64,000 nt of DNA from Achromobacter sp. Root83 (lineage in GTDB: Bacteria > Pseudomonadota > Gammaproteobacteria > Burkholderiales > Burkholderiaceae_B), in NCBI RefSeq assembly GCF_001428845.1, contig NZ_LMIU01000024.1, positions 64,542 to 128,541 on the forward strand, given 5' to 3'. A model generated the notes under the pieces. It was given only the letters and a program-made list of their open reading frames with translations. It was not told the DNA's origin and ran no database searches. Numbering within the stretch: the stretch's first letter is position 1; every line of letters begins with the position of its first letter. The translations under genes were made by a program, and so were the position numbers. This document shows, in pieces, positions 1-8,407 of the stretch.

Positions 1-106
1 CCTTGCTAAGCGATGGGAGGGACGCCGGCGCCCGCGGACGGCAGGCGCCAAGCGCCTTTATTGTGGGCTTGCCGCGGTGATCCCGCAAGTGGCGCCATGG
101 CTGACC

Positions 107-577
107 CTAGGCTAGCGGGACCGCGGTGGTGTAGAGCACCTGCTTGAGCGCGAAGCTGGAACGAATACTGGCCACGCCCGGAATGCGCGTGATGTGCTCG
201 ACAATAAGGCGCTCCAGCGCGTCGACATCGGGAACCAGGGCGCGGATCAGGTAGTCGGCATCGCCAGACATCAGGTAGCACTCCATGATCTCGGGCAGTA
301 CGGCGATTTCGCGCTCGAAGACGTCCAGAGCGGCCTTGCGCTGCTTGTCCAGCGAGATCTGGATGAACACGTTTACCTTCAGGCCCAATTTTCGGGCATT
401 CAGAAGCGTCACGCGGCGATCGATGAGGCCCTCGGTTTCCAGGCGGCGGACGCGGGCCAGGCAGGGCGAAGCGGATAGGTTGACGCGGGCGGCCAGTTCC
501 ACATTGGTGAGGCGTGCGTCGCGTTGAAGTTCGTTCAGGATGCGGATGTCAGTGGCATCCAGGTTGATTTCCGGCAT
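107..577 (-). CDS. Lrp/AsnC family transcriptional regulator
   Basis: This 156-residue protein has the Lrp/AsnC layout. An N-terminal winged helix-turn-helix covers about residues 5-60 ([22 protein letters not shown]), and an alpha/beta RAM ligand-binding domain follows, with the GDADYLI segment typical of the family. Such proteins bind DNA as dimers or octamers and respond to amino acids. It is divergent from the EamA exporter that starts at 737, and the shared 159-bp intergenic region makes that exporter its most likely target. This is the usual Lrp-exporter pairing. The effector cannot be read from the sequence. Confidence 0.9.
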   Translation of the reverse strand: MPEINLDATDIRILNELQRDARLTNVELAARVNLSASPCLARVRRLETEGLIDRRVTLLNARKLGLKVNVFIQISLDKQRKAALDVFEREIAVLPEIMECYLMSGDADYLIRALVPDVDALERLIVEHITRIPGVASIRSSFALKQVLYTTAVPLA

Positions 578-736
578 AAGTCACCTAGCGAATATCGATC
601 AGCAGTTCATTTGTGCTGAGTATGCCGCTTATTGGCGCATATTGAGGTGAAAAATGCTGGGGTTTACCCTATAGACTGTTTCATTCTTTGGCTGATCGGC
701 CAAAGCACGAAATATTCAAGCGGTAGACCGGTAGTA

Positions 737-1648
737 ATGACTCAGCAAAGTGCGTGGCGCAAGGTTTTGCCGTTGGTGGGGGCGGTGATCATCTGGGGCG
801 GTAATTGGCCGGTGATGAAGTTGGGCCTGGCGCACATGAGCCCGTTGTGGCTGGCCGCCAGCCGCTTCGGGTCCGCCGCGCTGGTCAGCGTGCTGGTGCT
901 GGGTTTGCTGGGGCGTTTGCGCTTTCCCACCCGCCAGGAATGGCCGCTGGTGGCGGGCGTGGCCCTGTTGCAGATGGGCGCGTTTACCGCGCTGGCCCTG
1001 TGGGCGCTCCAATATGTGGCGCCTGGGCGCGCATCCGTCATTGCGTATGCAACCTCCATATGGGTGATCCCGCTTTCGTCGCTGGTCCTGAAAGAACGCC
1101 TGTCGATGGGCCAATGGTTCGCGACGGCGTTGAGCTATGCCGGCATCGGCGTCATCGTGGCGCCCGCGTTCAGCCCCTGGCAGGCGCACACTGTCATCGG
1201 CCTCGCGATGTTGCTGGGCGCGTCGTTCGCCTGGGCGTGCAACATCATCCAGTTGCGCGGCAACCGTCACGTCCGGTTGGGCGCGGACATGATTCCGTGG
1301 CAGACCGCCATCGCCGCCGTTCCGCTGGCGTTGCTGGCATGGATGCGCGACGGCGCCCCGGCGTTTCTGGGGACGCCGGATGCCTGGCCGCTGATCCTGT
1401 ACACCGGGCCGCTGGCGACGGCGCTGACCTTTATCGTGGTGCTGGGCATGACGCAGAAAATGCCGCCTGCGGCGACGTCCATCGCGATGCTGTGCGTGCC
1501 CGTCATCGGACTGATCGTGTCGTCGGTGGTGTTCCATGAGCGCATTTCGGCCGACCTGGCGCTGGGCCTGGCGCTGATCGGCGCGAGCGTGGCGGCGTCG
1601 GCCCTGGCCGCCCGGTTCAAGCGTTCGCTGGTGCTGCGCGCTTCGTAG
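737..1648 (+). CDS. EamA/DMT family transporter
   Basis: The 303-residue inner-membrane protein has about ten hydrophobic segments arranged as two EamA repeats, as in the drug/metabolite transporter superfamily (RhaT/YdcZ/PagO type). The start at 737 (MTQQSAWRK) is preferred over an in-frame ATG at 632, because the extra 35 residues resemble nothing in the family and would cover most of the promoter region shared with the divergent Lrp gene. No strong Shine-Dalgarno is visible. The probable role is export of an amino acid or other small metabolite under Lrp control. The substrate is unknown. Confidence 0.85.
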   Translation: MTQQSAWRKVLPLVGAVIIWGGNWPVMKLGLAHMSPLWLAASRFGSAALVSVLVLGLLGRLRFPTRQEWPLVAGVALLQMGAFTALALWALQYVAPGRASVIAYATSIWVIPLSSLVLKERLSMGQWFATALSYAGIGVIVAPAFSPWQAHTVIGLAMLLGASFAWACNIIQLRGNRHVRLGADMIPWQTAIAAVPLALLAWMRDGAPAFLGTPDAWPLILYTGPLATALTFIVVLGMTQKMPPAATSIAMLCVPVIGLIVSSVVFHERISADLALGLALIGASVAASALAARFKRSLVLRAS

Positions 1649-1709
1649 AAGGTTCTAGAATGGCTTGCGCCGGGAAAGGTCCCGGCTATCACGCAGGCGC
1701 GCAGCAGAA

Positions 1710-2459
1710 ATGGATTCGTCGTTATACGTACTGGTCGTGGTGGGCGCCATGGCCGCGGGTTTCGTGCAGGGTTTGTCGGGCTTCGGGTTCGGCATGGTGG
1801 CGATGTCGTTCTGGGCCTGGACGGTGGATCCGAAGCTGGCGGCGGCGCTGGCGGTGTTCGGCGCCCTGACCGGGCAGCTGCTGGCGGCGTTCACGGTGCG
1901 CCGGGGGTTCGCCGCGGCGCATCTGTTGCCCTTCATCGCGGGCGGATTGCTGGGTATTCCGCTTGGCGTGCTGCTGCTGCCCCATCTGGATCCCTTGATA
2001 TTCAAAGCCTTCATCGGCGGGCTGCTTGCGATCTGGTGCCCGGTCATGTTGTTTGCGGCGCGGTTGCCGCGCATTACGGTGGGCGGCAAGGCGGCGGATG
2101 GCGTGGTCGGTGCTATCGGCGGCGTCATGGGCGGAATCGGCGGCTTCACGGGCGTGATTCCGACGCTGTGGTGCACCTTGCGCGGATTCGACCGCGACGT
2201 CCAGCGCGCGGTGATCCAGAATTTCAACCTGTCGATGCTGATGGTGACGATGGCCAGCTACGTGCTGACGGGCGTCGTGACGCGCGACATGCTGCCGCTG
2301 TTCGCCATGATCGTGCCCGCCATGCTGGTGCCCACACTGTTGGGCACGCGCGTCTACGTCGGCATCAGCGACGTGACCTTTCGCCGGGTGGTGCTGGGCC
2401 TGCTGACCTTGTCGGGGTTCGCCTTGCTCGCGTCGTCGGTCCCCAGGCTCTTGGCGTAG
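1710..2459 (+). CDS. TauE/SafE family sulfite exporter-like permease
   Basis: The 249-residue integral membrane protein has about eight hydrophobic segments. It carries the family's glycine-rich first repeat (GFVQGLSGFGFGMVAMSFW) and a second glycine-rich repeat (GAIGGVMGGIGGFTGVIPT). TauE/SafE proteins move sulfonates, sulfoacetate, sulfite or other organic anions. The ATG at 1710 is chosen; a TTG 45 bases upstream only adds an arginine-rich tail. The gene lies 61 bases after the EamA exporter on the same strand and may be read from the same transcript. Its substrate cannot be assigned. Confidence 0.85.
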   Translation: MDSSLYVLVVVGAMAAGFVQGLSGFGFGMVAMSFWAWTVDPKLAAALAVFGALTGQLLAAFTVRRGFAAAHLLPFIAGGLLGIPLGVLLLPHLDPLIFKAFIGGLLAIWCPVMLFAARLPRITVGGKAADGVVGAIGGVMGGIGGFTGVIPTLWCTLRGFDRDVQRAVIQNFNLSMLMVTMASYVLTGVVTRDMLPLFAMIVPAMLVPTLLGTRVYVGISDVTFRRVVLGLLTLSGFALLASSVPRLLA

Positions 2460-2518
2460 GCCGGAAGGCCTCGTCCTGATGGCATGCTATCGTTGAGCCA
2501 TTCAAGAGAGAATCACGC

Positions 2519-2743
2519 ATGGCATTGCATCGTTTCCAGAAAGGCGAACTGGGCCATTGGCTGCGTATCGTGGCCGACAATGGCGAACCCGGCGCCGTCC
2601 AGACCGACGTGCCCGAGCATGTGGCATCGGCGCTGGAAACGCTGCGTTGCGTCCAGGCCGGCCCCGATGGCCGCTGGCTCATCACCGATAAGGGCAGGCT
2701 TGCCCTGCGCATGGAAGAGCCCGGCGCCATCCACGTGCGCTGA
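2519..2743 (+). CDS. Conserved hypothetical small protein
   Basis: A 74-residue soluble protein with no signal peptide or membrane segment. A purine-rich GAGAGAA lies 5-11 bases upstream of the ATG. I recognise no domain. The sequence contains an Asp/Glu-rich centre and a C-terminal stretch (WLITDKGRLALRMEEPGAIHVR) that looks like a short beta-rich fold. Codon usage matches the neighbours, which supports it being real. It stands alone after the TauE-like gene, and its function is unknown. Confidence 0.6.
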   Translation: MALHRFQKGELGHWLRIVADNGEPGAVQTDVPEHVASALETLRCVQAGPDGRWLITDKGRLALRMEEPGAIHVR

Positions 2744-3073
2744 CGGGGCCCAGGGAGCTTCTCCCTCGCGGCTTTCGGGTTTCGAACGCCTTCCGCATCG
2801 ACATCGCCAAGAAGCGCGATTTCGCCAAGTTCCTGCATAGATTGCGAATGTTTTCGCGGTATTTCCCCCTTCTGGGCTGCCCCATAGGGCGGTACGGGGT
2901 TTTCCTGAGACGGAATGTGTGATTTGACATCTTTCCGACGTATCGCGGGGGGCAAGGCCCCAGTAAGATGAACTTGCGTGACGTTTGCGGGTCTATTCAT
3001 TTGCGCGGGAATTCCGTCCGGCGCAACGTCACGCGTGGTTCACGCGTTTAGGTAACCGACTGGGAGGTAGCAC
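2744..3073. other. 330-base intergenic region
   Basis: No credible coding frame is seen between the two small-protein genes. The stretch is less GC-rich than its surroundings around 2840-2940. It ends in a good Shine-Dalgarno (GGGAGGT at about 3061-3067) for the gene at 3074. It probably holds that gene's promoter and 5' leader. I see no clear terminator with a T-run and no recognised regulatory motif. Confidence 0.4.
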
Positions 3074-3286
3074 ATGCAGCATCGTGACCAGGAAGTACTG
3101 ATCGACGTTTCCACGGCGGCCATGGATACCGGCGGATATGGCGTATTGCTGACGGTAACGGCCGAGGGCGGCACCGAAGTGGATGCCGCGTTTTCCCACT
3201 TGGGCAACTGCGCTTCGTTGGACGAAGCACGTGATCGCGCGGAAGTCTTCGCGCAGAACTGGGTCGAGGAAAACATCTTCCGATAG
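3074..3286 (+). CDS. Conserved hypothetical small protein
   Basis: A 70-residue acidic soluble protein preceded by a strong ribosome binding site (GGGAGGT, 7 bases before the ATG). No catalytic motif or known domain is evident. The C-terminal half (SLDEARDRAEVFAQNWVEENIFR) should form an amphipathic helix. Strong translation signals and a long leader suggest real expression. The next gene follows after about 150 bases. Function is unknown. Confidence 0.6.
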   Translation: MQHRDQEVLIDVSTAAMDTGGYGVLLTVTAEGGTEVDAAFSHLGNCASLDEARDRAEVFAQNWVEENIFR

Positions 3287-3434
3287 GGCGCGTTGCCCTG
3301 GACGGAGCTGATCGGCAGGACAGGTCTGTGTGTGCATGAGCCCCTGGCAGATACTCAAAAGATTGCGACGGCGATTTCGGTTATCGTTGCTGCTCCAAAA
3401 CCTGGGGCCCTCATCGGGTACGCGTCTTTTCAAG

Positions 3435-4538
3435 ATGACTGCCGCACAGACCAATTTTTCTCTCGCGGAAAACATCCGCGCGTTGCGCGAACATTTTGAT
3501 TCCGTCGTGCTGCCCCTATGGATGGGGCAGGGCTTCAACGATGCGCTCGGCCTGCCTTTTGAATCGTTGGATTCCGCCACGGGCGCGCCGTTGCCCGTGG
3601 TGCGTTATCGCGCGATGGCCTGCGCGCGTCAGCTATATGTCTTCGCGCAAGCCCCTGGCATGGCCGCCGGCCAACATGCCGACCGGCTGTTCGCGTCGCT
3701 CCGGCGCGTGTTCCGCGACGAGCGCGGCGGCTGGCGCTACAGCGTCGATGCCCAGGCGCGTCCGTTGGACGATACCCAAGACCTCTATACCCATGCTTTC
3801 ATCGTGCTGGCGTGCGCGGCCTATTTTCAGCGCAGCCGTAATGCCGACGCGCGCAAGCTGATGCTGGCCACGGCCCAGACCATCGAAGCGCGTTTCAAGA
3901 CCGCCGATTCGCTGTACCACGCCTCGCTTACCGCCGACCTGTCCCAGCCTTTGCAGCCGCCGGCGCAGAATCCCATGATGCACTTGACCGAGGCGTATCT
4001 GGCCGCCGCCCAGGTCGCCGAACCCGCGTTGTTCGCGCAGCATCTGCGTGGGCTGGCGCAGGGCATCAGCCAGTTCTTCGTGCATGCGCCGACGCAATGC
4101 ATTTCAGAAGCGCTGCAGGGCACTGCCGGCAACCGCCTCGAGCCGGGCCATCAATTCGAATGGCTGTCGCTGGTGCATGGGGCGGCTGAAGTGTTTGAAG
4201 GCCTGGATCTTGCCGAGTTGCTGCCACGCGCGGTGCAGTGGTCCAGAAAGCACGGCGTGGAAATGGGCGGGGTGATCGCGGCATTGGATGAAACGGGCGC
4301 GGTCATCGACGATACGCGCCGCATCTGGGCGCAGACGGAATATTTGCGCGTGCTGGCGGTGCTGGGCGATCTGTCCGCGCTGGACGCGGGGCTGACTGAT
4401 TTTCGCGCCCGCTTTCTGCACGCAGACGGCTGGTACGAGTGCCTGGATGCGCAGGGGGCGGTCGCAAGATCAGATATGCCCTCGACGTCTCCTTACCATC
4501 TGGCGACCTGTCTGGCCGCGCTGCCAAACGTTGTTTAA
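3435..4538 (+). CDS. AGE family epimerase/isomerase
   Basis: The 367-residue protein is an alpha/alpha-barrel enzyme of the N-acylglucosamine 2-epimerase/cellobiose 2-epimerase/mannose isomerase family. Family signatures visible are the substrate-binding PGHQFEWLSL segment, the MHLTEAYLAA helix and the RIWAQTEYLR segment. Members interconvert aldoses and ketoses or epimerise at C2. The ATG at 3435 is chosen over one at 3330, because the upstream residues are basic and unlike the family. No sugar-metabolism genes adjoin it, so the exact sugar is open. Confidence 0.8.
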   Translation: MTAAQTNFSLAENIRALREHFDSVVLPLWMGQGFNDALGLPFESLDSATGAPLPVVRYRAMACARQLYVFAQAPGMAAGQHADRLFASLRRVFRDERGGWRYSVDAQARPLDDTQDLYTHAFIVLACAAYFQRSRNADARKLMLATAQTIEARFKTADSLYHASLTADLSQPLQPPAQNPMMHLTEAYLAAAQVAEPALFAQHLRGLAQGISQFFVHAPTQCISEALQGTAGNRLEPGHQFEWLSLVHGAAEVFEGLDLAELLPRAVQWSRKHGVEMGGVIAALDETGAVIDDTRRIWAQTEYLRVLAVLGDLSALDAGLTDFRARFLHADGWYECLDAQGAVARSDMPSTSPYHLATCLAALPNVV

Positions 4539-4640
4539 TGACCGCGTTAACAATTTTTGTCGATTTATGGACATGAATTGATAGAAAAATATTGGTGAAA
4601 TCCCTTACAATTTGCTAACACTGTTTGTGGGGAAGCATCA

Positions 4641-4856
4641 ATGAGCGTTATGTGCTTGGCTTGCCAACGCATTAACCCCGGGCTTGCGGGCGTGGCGCCG
4701 CATTCGCATCTGGGACATCAAGGATTTACCAACCCGACGCAGAAAGGTCGGCAGGAAAGCCGCGAAGACCATTTCCGCTGCTTGAATTGCGGTGCGAAAT
4801 GGCTGCGCGAAACAGACAAGTGGGGCGTCGATCTGGGCTTCAAGCTGGCGCCTTGA
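4641..4856 (+). CDS. Small zinc-ribbon-like protein
   Basis: A 71-residue protein with two CxxC knuckles (CLAC at residues 5-8 and CLNC at about 47-50) and a central histidine-rich part (HSHLGHQG). This is the pattern of a small zinc ribbon. It has no signal peptide. The 5' region (4539-4640) is unusually AT-rich, as for a strong own promoter, and a perfect hairpin terminator lies 20 bases past the stop, so it is probably a monocistronic unit. Function is unknown; nucleic-acid or protein binding is only an inference. Confidence 0.6.
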   Translation: MSVMCLACQRINPGLAGVAPHSHLGHQGFTNPTQKGRQESREDHFRCLNCGAKWLRETDKWGVDLGFKLAP

Positions 4857-4876
4857 GGTAATCCGCCGCAGTCATG

Positions 4877-4907
4877 AACGGCCCCCGAAAGGGGGCCGTT
4901 TCATTTG
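4877..4907. terminator. Bidirectional rho-independent terminator
   Basis: A perfect 10-bp stem AACGGCCCCC/GGGGGCCGTT closes a GAAA tetraloop, followed by TTCATTT on the plus strand and preceded by an A/T-containing stretch for the minus strand. It sits between the convergent small zinc-ribbon gene and a LysR gene, so it can serve both. Confidence 0.8.
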
Positions 4908-4976
4908 GTCTTGAAATTTGCGCCAATACGGCAACCGGATGATTCCAAGCCGCCGCCTGTGTGACGGGGCAGGGGA

Positions 4977-5912
4977 TCAGGCCGCGGCGCCCGCCGCCAG
5001 GACATCGGGATCCTGGCTTGCAGTATCCAGCAGCCATTGCCGGAAGCACGCCAGCGCGTAGTGGTCGCGGCGTTGCGCCGGCGCGCACAGATGGTAGCCG
5101 CGCGCGATGCGGATGGGCAGTTCGGGGAAGGGAGCCGCCACGCGTCCGGCCTGCAGTTCGTCGCGCACAAGGCACCTCTGCAGGACGGCGATGCCCATGT
5201 CCGCCATGACGGCGCGGACCAGGATGGACACCTGATCGAAACCACTGGCCAGCGTGACGGTTTCGCGCGGCACGCCGGCCGCGGTGAACCACTGCGCCCA
5301 GTTGGCCATGCCGTTGGAGTGATACAGGAGCGGTTCTCCAAGCAGGCCCTGCGGGGTGGTCCAGAGGCCCTGGGCCTGGCGCGCCGCGAGGCGGCCGGGA
5401 TGACAGATCACGACCATTTCGCGGCCGATCACGTAGTCGGCCTGCCAGCCTGGCCATTGCTCGGGCGTGCCGGACAGGATGCTGGCGTCCGGCGTGGCGC
5501 CTGAGAAATCCTCGTTGCGGCGATATGCGGAAAACCCAAGCTGGATATCGGGATGGCGCTGGTGGAAGTCCGGCAGGCGCGGCACCAGCCAGGCGCTGGC
5601 CAGGGTGGGAACCGAGGACAGCGTCAGGCGCAGGCGGCGGTCGTCGGCCCGCAGGCCGGCGCTGAGGGCTTCGATAGCCTGCAGAGGCGCCTGCGCGCCG
5701 TCGTAGAGCCGGTGGCCGGTTTCGGTCAGGGTGAGGCCGTGGGCATTGCGATGCATCAGCGGTTGGCCGAAGTGCGCTTCCAGCCGCGAGATGGCGCGGC
5801 TGACGGCGCCTTGGGTAACGCACAGCACTTGGGCGGCCTGGGTGAAGCTGCCCAAGCGCGCCGCCGTGACGAAGGCATGCAGCTCGGACATGGAAGGCGA
5901 GTGCAGGCGCAT
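4977..5912 (-). CDS. LysR family transcriptional regulator
   Basis: The 311-residue protein has an N-terminal HTH (SFTQAAQVLCVTQGAVSRAI, about residues 22-41) and a C-terminal periplasmic-binding-protein-like effector domain. Residue order is of the GcvA/AmpR subgroup. A second in-frame ATG eight codons in (MSELHAFV) is an equally plausible start. It is divergent from the Bug receptor/N-formylglutamate amidohydrolase pair, with 111 bases between. By the usual LysR arrangement it should control that pair and itself. Confidence 0.88.
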   Translation of the reverse strand: MRLHSPSMSELHAFVTAARLGSFTQAAQVLCVTQGAVSRAISRLEAHFGQPLMHRNAHGLTLTETGHRLYDGAQAPLQAIEALSAGLRADDRRLRLTLSSVPTLASAWLVPRLPDFHQRHPDIQLGFSAYRRNEDFSGATPDASILSGTPEQWPGWQADYVIGREMVVICHPGRLAARQAQGLWTTPQGLLGEPLLYHSNGMANWAQWFTAAGVPRETVTLASGFDQVSILVRAVMADMGIAVLQRCLVRDELQAGRVAAPFPELPIRIARGYHLCAPAQRRDHYALACFRQWLLDTASQDPDVLAAGAAA

Positions 5913-6023
5913 TCAGCATGACCTTTGGTAATGAAGGAGTGCAATATAGTCGTTTGAAAGGACATCGTAAAGTTTGGACACTGGCGGCCTTGTCGATAGA
6001 CCTTCAACCCTTGGAGTAGCCTC

Positions 6024-7013
6024 ATGTCCCGCCGCCTGTTGGGCCCGTCCGCGCGCTTTGCGCTCGCCGGCATGTTTGCGTCGTTGTCCTTTGCCGGCAT
6101 CTCGCATGCCGCCGATTACCCCGCCCGTCCCATCAAGCTGGTGGTGCCGTTCGCGGCGGGCGGTTCGACCGACATCGTGGCGCGCCTGGTCGCGGAATAT
6201 GCGGGCCGCGATCTGAAGCAGACCATCGTGGTGGAGAACAAGGCCGGCGCGGGCGGTTCGCTGGGCATGGAGCAGGTGGCCCGCTCGACGCCTGACGGCT
6301 ATACGCTCGGCATGGCCACGATGAGCACGCATGGTTCGAATCCGGCGGTGTTTCGCAAGATGAACTACGACCCGGTCAAGGACTTCGCGCCGATCTCCAA
6401 TGTGCTGGCCGTACCCAGCATCTTTGCAATCAATCCGAACGTTCCGGCCAAGAACATGGCCGAGTTCGTTGCGCTGGCCAAGGGCGCGCCCGAACGCTAC
6501 AGCTTCGCCTCCCCGGGCGTGGGATCGCTGGGCCACGTGAACATCGAGAACTTCATGATGCTGGCCGGCATCAAGCTGCTGCACGTGCCGTATCGCGGCG
6601 CCGGGCCGGCGTTGAACGACGTGATGGGCGGGCAGGTGGACGCGATTACCGACAACCTGTCGTCGACGCTGCCTCAGGTGCTGGGCGGCAAGCTGCGCCC
6701 GCTGGCCGTGCTGGGCGCGGAACGTTCGCCCTTGCTTCCCGACGTGCCGACCTATATTGAACTGGGCTATCCCGACATGGGAACGGGCGGATGGTTCGGC
6801 CTGGTGGCGCCCGCCGGCACGCCGCCGGCGGTGGTGGACCGTCTGAACAAGGCCGTCCGCGCGGCGATGGAGGATCCGGAGTTCCGCAAGAAGGCCGAGG
6901 ACGTGGGTGGTACGCTGATGCCCACGACCCCCCAAGAGTTCCAGGTGCAGATCGACGAGGCCCTGGCCCGTTACGCCAAGGTGGCCAAGGCCGCCAACAT
7001 CCAGGCAGACTGA
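6024..7013 (+). CDS. Bug-family tripartite tricarboxylate transporter substrate-binding protein
   Basis: The 329-residue secreted protein has a Sec signal peptide (residues 1 to about 28, ending SHA). The Bug/TctC hallmarks follow: YPARPIKLVVPFAAGGSTDI, VVENKAGAGGSLG and the DVPTYIELGYP segment. These periplasmic receptors are greatly expanded in Bordetella and Achromobacter and bind carboxylated ligands. No TctA/TctB membrane genes adjoin it, so it is an orphan receptor. The stop is 2 bases from the start of the N-formylglutamate amidohydrolase gene. Co-transcription is likely, and the ligand may be an N-acyl or dicarboxylic amino acid. Confidence 0.92.
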   Translation: MSRRLLGPSARFALAGMFASLSFAGISHAADYPARPIKLVVPFAAGGSTDIVARLVAEYAGRDLKQTIVVENKAGAGGSLGMEQVARSTPDGYTLGMATMSTHGSNPAVFRKMNYDPVKDFAPISNVLAVPSIFAINPNVPAKNMAEFVALAKGAPERYSFASPGVGSLGHVNIENFMMLAGIKLLHVPYRGAGPALNDVMGGQVDAITDNLSSTLPQVLGGKLRPLAVLGAERSPLLPDVPTYIELGYPDMGTGGWFGLVAPAGTPPAVVDRLNKAVRAAMEDPEFRKKAEDVGGTLMPTTPQEFQVQIDEALARYAKVAKAANIQAD

Positions 7014-7015
7014 CG

Positions 7016-7894
7016 ATGACTCCCGCCGACTTCGAAGCTGTTTCCGTGCATGAGCCGACCGGCCCCGCGTTGCCGCTGGTCTGCGATTCGCCGCATAGTG
7101 GCGAGCGCTATCCCGAAGACTTCGGGGCCCTTGCCACGCTGGCGCAATTGCGCCAGGGCGAGGACACGCACGTGGACGAGCTGTGGTCGGCGGCACCCGG
7201 CTTGGGCGCCACGCTGATCGCGGCGAACTTCCCTCGCGTCTATATCGACCCGAATCGCACCTTGCAGGACCTGGATCCCGAGCTGCTGGCCGAACCCTGG
7301 CCGGAGCCGCTGGAACCCGGGGAAAAGACCCGTCTGGGCAAGGGCCTGATCTGGCGCAGGATGGATAAGGCGACGCCGATCTACGACCGCAAGCTGACGC
7401 TGGCGCAAGTGCTGCACCGGATCCAGGCGTATTACCAGCCTTACCATGCGGCGCTGTCGCACGCGATCGCGCAGGTGGAACAACGCTTTGGCGCGGTCTG
7501 GCATCTGAACCTGCATTCGATGCCCAACGACGCGTACGAGCGGCTGGGCCGGCAAAGCGAGCATCCGCTGGCGGATTTTGTGCTGGGCGACCGCGACGGC
7601 ACGACGTGCGAGCCTGAGTTCATCGCGCTGATCGAAGCGGCCCTGCGCGGCAAGGGTTATACCGTGGCGCGCAATGATCCCTACAAGGGCGTGCAACTGA
7701 TCGCGCAGATCGGCCAGCCCGCCTTGAACCGGCATAGCCTGCAGGTGGAAATCCGCCGTCCGCTGTATATGGACGAGGCGACGCGCGAACGCAATGCGGG
7801 CTTCGAGGCGCTGCGCGCGGATCTGGCGCAAGTGCTGGAGCAGGTGGCGGCGTACGTTCGGGTCCGCATGGCTGCCATCACGTCGACAAAATAG
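7016..7894 (+). CDS. N-formylglutamate amidohydrolase
   Basis: A 292-residue cytoplasmic hydrolase of the N-formylglutamate deformylase family (HutG/FGase). Visible family motifs are DSPHSGERYPEDF near the N terminus, GEDTHVDELW, YIDPNRTLQDLDPELL and the HLNLHSMP metal-binding segment. It hydrolyses N-formyl-L-glutamate or related N-acyl amino acids to the amino acid plus formate. The start ATG at 7016 lies 2 bases after the Bug gene stop, so the two form an operon. No other hut genes are in the window, so a role outside histidine breakdown is possible. Confidence 0.85.
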   Translation: MTPADFEAVSVHEPTGPALPLVCDSPHSGERYPEDFGALATLAQLRQGEDTHVDELWSAAPGLGATLIAANFPRVYIDPNRTLQDLDPELLAEPWPEPLEPGEKTRLGKGLIWRRMDKATPIYDRKLTLAQVLHRIQAYYQPYHAALSHAIAQVEQRFGAVWHLNLHSMPNDAYERLGRQSEHPLADFVLGDRDGTTCEPEFIALIEAALRGKGYTVARNDPYKGVQLIAQIGQPALNRHSLQVEIRRPLYMDEATRERNAGFEALRADLAQVLEQVAAYVRVRMAAITSTK

Positions 7895-7936
7895 AATCGC
7901 GCCGATAATTTCCGGCGGGTGTTGCCGCGTGCCGAG

Positions 7937-7964
7937 CTGGGCGTTGATGCGAATCAACGCCCAG
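7937..7964. terminator. Strong hairpin after the Bug/amidohydrolase operon
   Basis: A perfect 12-bp inverted repeat CTGGGCGTTGAT/ATCAACGCCCAG closes a GCGA loop 43 bases after the amidohydrolase stop. There is no proper T-run, only a modestly T-rich tail, so it is either a weak intrinsic terminator or an mRNA 3' end stabiliser. Confidence 0.6.
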
Positions 7965-8053
7965 TTCGCATATTGCGTTTAAGTTTTCTGGCGCCGGGCC
8001 GTTGTCGAACATATCGGTTCGCGCCCATTTGAGCGCGGCCATAGGAAACCGAA

Positions 8054-8353
8054 ATGCCTGAGAAGATCATCAACGGATTTTCAGTGGTTGCGTACGCGAC
8101 ACAGCCCGAAGGGCGCACACCTCCGCGCGCGTTCATCGAGACGAGGCGTCTGCCCGCCAAAACGGATGCGCAGACGGCCAGGGCCGACGCCGAACCGGAG
8201 AACGAAGCGCAAGAACCCGAAAGCCTGGTGTTCGAGATCTTCCTGAGCCGGCGCTTTCGCAGCACGATCGAGGCCATGTCGGCCGCGCGCAACGCGCTGG
8301 ATCGTGTCGCTACCGTGGACGAAGGCGGCGTGCCGGATCCGCTGCCCGAGTAG
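8054..8353 (+). CDS. Conserved hypothetical protein
   Basis: A 99-residue soluble, charged protein. It has a beta-like N terminus (KIINGFSVVAYATQ), an Ala/Glu-rich low-complexity middle at about residues 38-55 that is probably disordered, and a helical C terminus (FRSTIEAMSAARNALDRV). A purine-rich GGAAACC lies 4-10 bases before the ATG. No domain is recognised. It is a separate transcription unit between two hairpins. Confidence 0.55.
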   Translation: MPEKIINGFSVVAYATQPEGRTPPRAFIETRRLPAKTDAQTARADAEPENEAQEPESLVFEIFLSRRFRSTIEAMSAARNALDRVATVDEGGVPDPLPE

Positions 8354-8382
8354 GACGCGGCGGGCGCTCGGCGCCGCACTGG

Positions 8383-8407
8383 AAGGCCGCCGTCAGCGGC
8401 GCCTTCA
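8383..8407. terminator. Possible hairpin between convergent genes
   Basis: GAAGGCCGC and GCGGCGCCTTC can pair around a short loop, with a two-base bulge, between the hypothetical gene and the convergent LysR gene. There is no T-run, so it is only a candidate terminator. Confidence 0.35.
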
